Positions 57,440 to 64,000 of a stretch of DNA of 64,000 nt are shown here, in pieces. The stretch lies in the NCBI RefSeq assembly GCF_027887165.1, contig NC_077232.1, forward strand, positions 8,148,960 to 8,212,959, written 5' to 3'. Source of the stretch: Monodelphis domestica. Lineage: Eukaryota; Chordata; Mammalia; Didelphimorphia; Didelphidae. A model generated the notes under the pieces. The model saw nothing but the letters and a program-made list of their open reading frames with translations. It had not been told where the DNA came from and did no database searches. A program made the translations under genes and the position numbers. Every line of letters begins with the position of its first letter. The stretch's first letter is position 1.

Positions 57440-57790
57440 AAGGCATGAGTGCCAATCAGATGTACTCAGGATGATGAGTTCCTAGGGTTGAGCTTCCTGG
57501 AAGAGCATTATGAAGTCCAATGGAATACAGCCAGGGAGGAAATGAAAGGATGGCTGGCCTAGGAGCTCTATTTACATGGAGGCTTGGGGAGGAGTTCTTT
57601 ACTCTGGAATCCAGCCCTCTAACCCTTCAGCTCTGCAATCAGAGGATCCTATGGGTACTAAAAAAAAAAAACATGAGTGGTAAGCCTGATGCAATCATGC
57701 TTATGAGTTCCTGATGAGATTCCTGGAAGCATTATGGAGTCCAAAGGAGTACAGCCAGGGAGGAAATGAAGAGATGGCAGGTCAGGGAGA
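57440..57790 (+). repeat. imperfect direct duplication, about 230-bp period
   Basis: The block with GAGTTCCT, CTTCCTGGAAGAGCATTATG and ATACAGCCAGGGAGGAAATG (57475-57545) recurs at 57705-57775 with scattered changes. Confidence 0.75.
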
Positions 57791-58254
57791 CTGATACATC
57801 TACAATCAGAGGGACAAAGAGTCCTGAAGCTCAGGTTTACATCAATAGTTGAAATGATAGTGCCAGGGTTCTGGAGGGTTTAGAGCCAGGGTAGATTGCG
57901 TATTTTGAAGCCATCCTCCCTGGACTTCATCTTGATTTTCTGTGGAATGCTGGGCTGGACTACATGCCCCTGAGGTCCCTTCGAGCACCATTTAGTTCTG
58001 TGACCTGATAGGCTTAGGATATGGTATCAGGCCTGGTGGGATTCTATTTTACTAGAAGGAAAGGAGTTAATGACTGTCATCTCATCCAAGCTTTATGAAC
58101 AATTGAGCAGCCTGGATGGGTTTTGGGTGGCCCTTGACCAGGGGAAGGGGAAAAGTGGTGTGTCATCTTACCATGACCCCAGATTAAAAAATGTTTTTAA
58201 CAGTCCTTTTTTGTAGTAACAAAGATCTGGAAACAAAGTACATGCCTGCATATG

Positions 58255-58510
58255 GGCAAATGAATTGTGATACATAATAATAACCAGAATTTATACAGAG
58301 CCATCAAGTTTACAAAGAGCATTAAAGTAAGCTCATTTTATCCTCAAGAAAAACCCTGCAAGGGAGGTCTTAGTATAAACTATATATTACTAAGGCATAC
58401 AGGTTATACCATTTGCCCAGGTTCACACAGCTATTGGATTAAGGCTGTTTTTGAACTGAAATTTTCCTGACTCAAGGGCCAGGGCTCTATACAGTGCCAA
58501 CTCACTGCCA
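58255..58510 (-). repeat. MIR-like element, minus strand
   Basis: CCATTTGCCCAGGTTCACACAGCT is the reverse complement of the MIR CORE, followed by the tRNA-like end. The short open frame is spurious. Confidence 0.75.
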
Positions 58511-59091
58511 CACAAATTTCAAAGAATATTATTGTGTAATATGTGCTTGAAACAAAAGATAATATTGAGTATGGAGAAGTGACAAATTTGCCAGAAAAGA
58601 GAAACTAAAGGGTGTTATTGAAACGTTTTAGAAATTCATAGGAAAAGAAGGAAAGTCTGAAGGAAAGGCAGACAAGCTGAATAGTATTTAAAGTTATAGA
58701 TTGAATTTATTACCTATCTGAAAGAAAATGCAAGTTGTTTATGAGAAAGATTAAAGGTTTCATATATGTTAAGGAGAATAATGCAGAGAACAAGTCATCA
58801 TGACTGAGAAAACAATGTATACAAAGATCCCAATAATGTCAATGGAAAGAACCACTCCCTCCCCACCCTCCAAACTTCTAGATATGGTATAATACTGATA
58901 AAGTCCTTGGGTTCCCATGCATACCTAAACCCCTTTAGACAGAGCTACCACTCAAAGAATGACTACAGGTCATTGCAACATAGTCCTGAAAGATGCAGGT
59001 GTTTGAATGATTGCCAAAAACTCACCAAAGATGACCCCATCACTACTGGCCAACTTGGGGTACTTTTGGTCAAGTTAAAGTAAATTCTCTC
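58511..59091. other. no feature recognised
   Basis: Diffuse A-rich sequence upstream of the SINE and the SLC22A exon. No exon or strong regulatory motif was seen. Confidence 0.4.
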
Positions 59092-59295
59092 AAGAAATGT
59101 TTTGGGGCAGCTGGGTGGCTCAGTAGATTGAGATCCAGGCCCAGAGATGGGAGGTCCTCAGTTCAAATATGGCTTGAGACACTTCCTAGTTGTGTGATCC
59201 TGGTCAAGTCACTTAACCCCCATTGCCTAACCCTCGCCACTAGCCTTGGAACCAATGCATAGTATTAAGAGTTTAAATTTTTTAAAAAAGAAATG
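59092..59295 (+). repeat. tRNA-derived SINE (family 1), TSD AAGAAATG
   Basis: GGGGCAGCTGGGTGGCTCAG to AGAGTTTAAATTTTTT, full length. AAGAAATG at 59092-59099 and 59288-59295. The B box has one change (AGTTCAAATAT). Confidence 0.9.
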
Positions 59296-59588
59296 GCTTG
59301 ATAAAGCTGGTAAGAAAATAAAATATACAATATGTATTTATGTCATAAAAATAAAATTACAGTTTGAATTCATTACCTATCTGAAAGAAAAAGTACATTG
59401 TATGAAATGAAGATTTATGGTTTTATTAGACATGTGTGTACATATGCATATGTATGTATGTATATAAACCAAATGCCCAAGGGCTCTAACTAAAAGCAGA
59501 TTAGGGTAGGAGGCAGTCACTCCAAGAGACCAAAGCTAAACACTGTGTGCAGGAAAACCAGTGTTGCCAGAGCCTGAGAAGAGACAGA

Positions 59589-59975
59589 ATGGGGTTCTCA
59601 GAGTTACTTGGAACCATTGGGGGAATGGGGCGCTTCCAGTTCCTACTGACTGCCCTGATGAGCATTCCTGGGATACTGTTTGTCTGTCATACTATACTAC
59701 TAAACTTCACTGGAGTGGTACCAGAACACCATTGCCAGCTCCAGAACCACACAAGTCCCGAGTCTCCTCTCCTGGGAGATGGCAGAGATGGGACACTGAG
59801 AGTCTACATTCCCATGGATAAGGCTGGGAAGCCGGAGATGTGCCTCAGGTTCACTGAGCCTCAGTGGCAGCTCCTGAATGCAAATGTCACAGAAGAGGCA
59901 AGACCAGCCACTGAAGACTGCCTGGATGGATGGGTCTATGACAAGAGTGTCTCCTCCTCCTCCATTGTTACTGAG
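59589..59975 (+). CDS. SLC22A (organic anion transporter-like) first coding exon
   Basis: The ATG at 59589 opens 129 codons up to a donor GAG|GTCAGT (phase 0). Residues 1-14 are the cytoplasmic start MGFSELLGTIGGMG, about 15-37 form TM1, and the rest is the large, Cys-rich extracellular loop with N-glycosylation sites in NFT, NHT and NVT. The family motifs PQWQLLN and DGWVYD are intact. The exon end at IVTE fits the SLC22A pattern, where the next exon starts with a WxLVCD motif (outside this exon). The TSS region just upstream matches the relic at 16650. The branch (SLC22A6/8-like or SLC22A9/24/25-like) cannot be decided from one exon. The next exons would lie beyond the L1 at 61070 or past the window. 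Confidence 0.88.
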
Positions 59976-60523
59976 GTCAGTAAGTCCTAGCTTTGAGAGA
60001 ATATCTTAGGAACCTTGCAGGAAATTCTGAGATGATGTTCTAGGAGTATTGAGAAGAGAGTTTTTCTTTAATTGCTGAATTGTGGGAAAACTTTGCCTTG
60101 GTATCAAACTTCAGAGAGAGGAAGGCAGAAACTTGAGCACAAGAAGCTTCTTCACACAGAGAGAGAATGGGGGAATATGGGCATGGAATAAAATAGCTTC
60201 TAGAGTAAAATAAAATAGAAAATAGAAAACCAAGAATGGGTTCTCTCAGGAATAGATGGAGGACAAGAAGACCTGTACTTTGCTTCCCATTGTTGCCATG
60301 AGTTATTTGAACAGTGCAGACCTGATTAGAAAAGGATTGCCTTTTCAGTAACTTAGAAATGTTTGTTTTCTGGAAGAAATTCTAACCATATGGTGCCTCA
60401 TGAGTCTAGAAGGGAACATGTAGGAACCTGTGAAAGAACTTGGGAACTATTGGAAGGTAGGAATATCATCCAGTTAGCAAACCTGATTTGAGTCCTTTCT
60501 GAGGGGAGCATGTTGGTTAGTGT
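59976..60523 (+). other. SLC22A intron 1, start
   Basis: It begins with the donor GTCAGTAAG. No second exon was seen before the window end, so intron 1 is at least 4 kb and is enlarged by a SINE and an L1. Confidence 0.6.
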
Positions 60524-60741
60524 TAGTGCTTTTTTTTTAACCCTTACCTTCCATCTTGGAGTTAATACTGAGTATTGGCTCCAAGGCAGAAGAGTGGTAA
60601 GGGCTAGGCAATGGGGGTCAAGTGACTTACCCAGGGTCACACAGCTGGGAAGTGTCTGAGGCCAGATTTGAACCCAGGACCTCCTGTATCTAGGCCTGGA
60701 TCTCAATCCACTGAGCTACCCAGCTGCCCCCTAGTGCTTTT
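60524..60741 (-). repeat. tRNA-derived SINE (family 1), minus, perfect 10-bp TSD
   Basis: The complement is a full-length family 1 copy (60534-60731) with intact A and B boxes. TAGTGCTTTT at 60524-60533 and 60732-60741. Low divergence suggests one of the younger copies here. Confidence 0.94.
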
Positions 60742-61620
60742 ATTTAGGGGGTGGGGTTGGTATCTGTTTATGGGATCCTCTGAGTCCTTAAGGCTTACAT
60801 TTTGCTATAGTGTGAAGGAAAGGCTGTCCCCTTGCCAATATGTGCCTAATTCCCCTCAATCCCACTAGATCTGAGGCCTCCTTTTCCACATATGTGGAAT
60901 ATTTGGGGATTTCCATGTCACATGAGTAGCAATATAATGAGTCAAAAGAAAACCAGCTGGTGACTTCCAGGTAATTATGGCTGCAATCTAGATGCCACAC
61001 GCTTCCTCTCCCCGGCACCGAACAAAATAGACTATATAAAAGGAGCATAAAAATCACCTTTGGAGGAACAGAAGGACTCCCCAGTACTCCCCAGTACCCT
61101 ACAGAGGCGAAGGTACGTGGGGTTTGAACATTTCCACACTATAATAAGAAGGTGGAAAAGCTTGCACAAAAACGTGAACTGAGCTGCCCTTTCCCCACCC
61201 CACCTCCCCCACTAAACCAGAGTGAGCTACCGGAGCGCTCACTGGGACAGCGAGTGAGTGGGGAACATCTCTGTCGGGGGGGCACTCCAGGGTCCTTGGG
61301 ATCTGGGGACTGCCAGGAAAAAAGTCTCAGGGCGATTTCATGGGAGAATCCTGTGCTGAGCACAGGGGGCCCAGGGAGCCATACTCGGGGTAGTTGCGCT
61401 GAGCATCTGGGCGGAGCTAAACACCAGGGGTGGACCACGCACTGATTATCTGGGTGGAGCTGAACACCTGGGCAGTTTGGCTGTGATCAGGGGCCCAGCA
61501 CTCTAAGAAACCTCAGAGGCTGGGAAGAACTAGTCTGAGGCAACCTAAATTCACAGAAAACCCGCCCATATCACCCAGACCCCAGACCAAAAAGGAAAGG
61601 GGAATAAAACCACCAAAGGG

Positions 61621-62601
61621 ATGGCTCACGTGGCCCAAAATCAAGCCTCCAGGAAGAAAGGGAAAAAGGTGACTATTGAAAACTTTTATGGTAGAAGTAC
61701 CCAAGGAAAAGAAGAGAAAGAGGATGAAATCCAAAAAAAAATCAGAACATGCCTCCCAAAATGGAAACTATCAACAAGCTCTGGAAGATCTCAAACTGGA
61801 ACTTACCCAAAAGATGGAAACCTGGAAAGAAAAATGGGAGAAAGAGATTAGCAGTCTGACAGATAAGACTGCTCAATTGGAAAAAGAGCTCAAAGCATCC
61901 AATAGAAGGGCAGACAAAGCTGAAAAGCAAAACCAGTCCCTAAAGACCAGAATTAAGCAACTCGAAGAAAGTGAGATCATAAAACAGCAAGAATCAATAA
62001 AGCAAACCCAAAAAAATAATGAATTAGAAGAAAACATAAAATATCTCACTGAAAAGGTCACAGACTTGGAAAACAGAGGAAAAAGAGACAACCTCCAAAT
62101 TATCGGTCTCCCAGAAAAAACAGAGATAAACAATAAATTCAATGTTATTCTACAGGAGATTATAAAAGAAAATTGCCCACATGTTCTGGAGCAAGGGGGC
62201 AAAATAGAAATAGAAAGGGTTCATAGAACACCCTCTATACTAAATCCCCAAAAGACAGCCCCTAGGAATGTAATTGCCAAATTCAAGAGCTTCCAAGAAA
62301 AGGAGAAAATCCAAAAGAAGCCAAGAAGAGGAGCTTCAGGTATAGGGGGGCTCCCATAAGGATCACACATGACTTAGCAGCTAACACACTAAGAGACTGC
62401 AAAGCATGGAACACGATATTTAGAAAGGCAAGAGAGCTGGGTCTCCAACCAAGAATCAACTACCCAGCAAAACTGACTATATACTTCCAGGGGAAAGTAT
62501 GGGCATTCAACAAAATAGAAGATTTCCAAGCATTTGCTAAGAAAAGACCAGAACTTAGTGGAAAATTTGATATCCAAGCACAGAAAGCAAGAGACATATG
62601 A
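61621..62601 (+). pseudogene. L1 ORF1, two frameshifts
   Basis: It starts MAHVAQNQASRKKGKK. A 9-A run at 61733-61741 shifts frame into a 227-codon piece (61676-62359) with the coiled coil and DLENRGKRDNLQIIGLPE. A G run at 62345-62350 shifts it again; the C-terminal domain then reads through to TGA at 62599-62601. Both breaks lie in homopolymers and could be recent or sequencing errors. Confidence 0.88.
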
Positions 62602-63286
62602 AAGGGTAAATATGAAAGAAAGGGAAAAGGAGATAAATCTTATCTTTTTCTTTAAGTCAAACTCTCTTCTATAAGGACTACATTTACATCAAATTATATA
62701 TATTAATATGTGGGGAAAATGTTATGTGTAACTCTCAATAATTGTATGCATCATAAGAGTAGTTAGAAGAAACATGCATAGGGAAAGATTGGGGCATTAA
62801 GAAGATTTGGGGAAAGTGGGGGCAAAGAAAGGAAAAGGGAGGGGGGAACCGTCGATAACACTAAGATTTACTTCAAGAAATAGGGGGGACTTAATAGAAT
62901 AATCTTTTCTATATAAAGATACACATGGGAAGGGGAGGGGAAGAACTCTCATATGAGAAGGAGAGGAAGAGAGCGTGAAGTGGAATTACTTAAACCTTAC
63001 TCTCAGTGAAATCAAATCTGAGAGGGAAGAATATCTAGATCCAGTGGGATCCTGAATTCTATCTTATCCAACAGGGCAAAAAAGAAAGGAAAATTAAGGA
63101 GGGGGGGGGAAAGGAGTATAAAAAGGGAGAGAAGGAGAGGGGGGAGGGGAAGGGAGCATAAAAAGGGAGGGGATAGAAAGGGAAGCATCTCAAGGGAGGG
63201 GACTAGGGGGACTGACCTAAAGTAAATCACTGGTTCAAAAGGAGATAGCTAAAGAAGAAAGGTCAGAACTAGGGGAAGATATCAAA
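62602..63286 (+). other. L1 inter-ORF spacer, G/purine-rich
   Basis: About 685 bp with long GGGGAGGGG-type runs (62820-63190). Confidence 0.8.
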
Positions 63287-64000
63287 ATGCCAGCGAATCC
63301 ACAAATGACAATCATAACTTTGAACGTGAATGGGATGAACTCAGCCATAGAACATAGACAAATAGCAGATTGGATTAGAACCCAAAACCCTACCATTTGT
63401 TGTCTTCAAGAAACACATATGAGGTGGGTTGACACTCATAAGGTTAGAATTAAAGGTTAGAGTAAGACCTTTTGGGCCTCAACTTATAGAAAGAAGGCAG
63501 GAGTGGCAATCATGATATCTGACAAAGCCAAAGCAAAAACAGACCTGATCAAAAGGGATAGGGAAGGTAAATATATTCTGTTAAAAGGGAGTATAGACAA
63601 TGAGGAAATATCACTAATCAACATGTATGCACCAAATGGTATAGCATCCAAATTTTTAATAGAGAAACTAGGAGAATTGAAGGAGGAAATAGACAGTAAA
63701 ACCATATTAGTGGGAGACTTGAACCCAACCACTATCAAATTTAGATAAATCAAACCAAAAAATAAACAAGAAAGAGGTAAGAGAGGTGAATGAAATCTTA
63801 GAAAAATTAGAGTTAATAGACATATGGAGAAAAATAAATAGGGACAAAAAGGAATACACCTTCTTTTCAGCACCACATGGCACATTCACAAAAATAGATC
63901 ATACAGTAGGTCACTGAAACATGGCACTCAAATGCAGAAAAGCAGAAATAATAAATGCAGCCTTTTCAGATCACAAGGCAATAAAAATATTGATCGGTAA
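63287..64000 (+). pseudogene. L1 ORF2 endonuclease, broken, 3' part outside window
   Basis: ATG at 63287, then NVNGMNS and CLQETHM endonuclease motifs. TAG at 63458-63460 follows, with the same frame continuing after it (63503-63748) to VGDLNP. A frameshift near 63725 moves the rest (MNEILEKL..., PHGTFTKIDH) to another frame. Confidence 0.88.

Larger units (their letters stand above)
61070..64000 (+). mobile_element. plus-strand LINE-1 with 5' leader, running off the window
   Basis: 5' leader from about 61070 (boundary approximate), ORF1 from 61621, a purine-rich spacer, and the ORF2 start at 63287. The 5' leader differs from that of the L1 at 6926-12784 although the ORF1s are alike, so two L1 subfamilies are present. 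It lies in intron 1 of the SLC22A gene in sense orientation. Confidence 0.88.

Overview
The window is nuclear DNA from a mammal, almost certainly a marsupial. The evidence is repeat content: LINE-1 copies with marsupial-like ORFs, many tRNA-derived and CORE-type SINEs with marsupial-style tails, old L2 and MIR, and several endogenous retroviruses (ERVs) and solo LTRs. An Australian lineage is suggested only weakly, by one SINE family. No bacterial gene, operon, CRISPR array, tRNA or rRNA gene was recognised.

Host gene content is sparse. Two good exon calls, both on the + strand, belong to an organic-anion-transporter-type SLC22A cluster: a penultimate exon at 52636-52839 and a first coding exon at 59589-59975. 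A decayed paralogous first exon lies at 16650-17070. Next to it is a GC-rich block with an NRF1-type palindrome (17130-17990), followed by a long, lightly damaged reading frame (18003-19700) whose parent I cannot name.

Layout: 1-5270, an LTR end, old minus-strand L1, SINEs and an LTR. 5280-12784, an old L1 split by a younger minus-strand L1 with an intact ORF1 and a 14-bp target-site duplication (TSD). 12840-15963, a class I ERV pol fragment and an LTR-like block. 16085-22560, the SLC22A relic, the unknown frame and a twin-primed LINE. 22700-24743, an LTR-like block and L1/SINE/LTR nests. 24738-33187, a class II ERV with both LTRs, pol and env but no recognisable gag, itself split by a solo LTR and an L1 tail. 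33188-36300, old repeats and an L1 carrying a second LINE. 36310-38640, a class I ERV fragment. 38645-45205, a plus-strand L1 carrying three solo LTRs. 45205-61060, the SLC22A area with MIR, L2, SINEs and LTRs. 61070 to the end, a plus-strand L1 with a 5' leader.

Because elements sit inside one another, the relative order of many insertions can be read directly. All L1 and ERV copies carry stops, frameshifts or deletions in at least one essential region; none looks autonomous.
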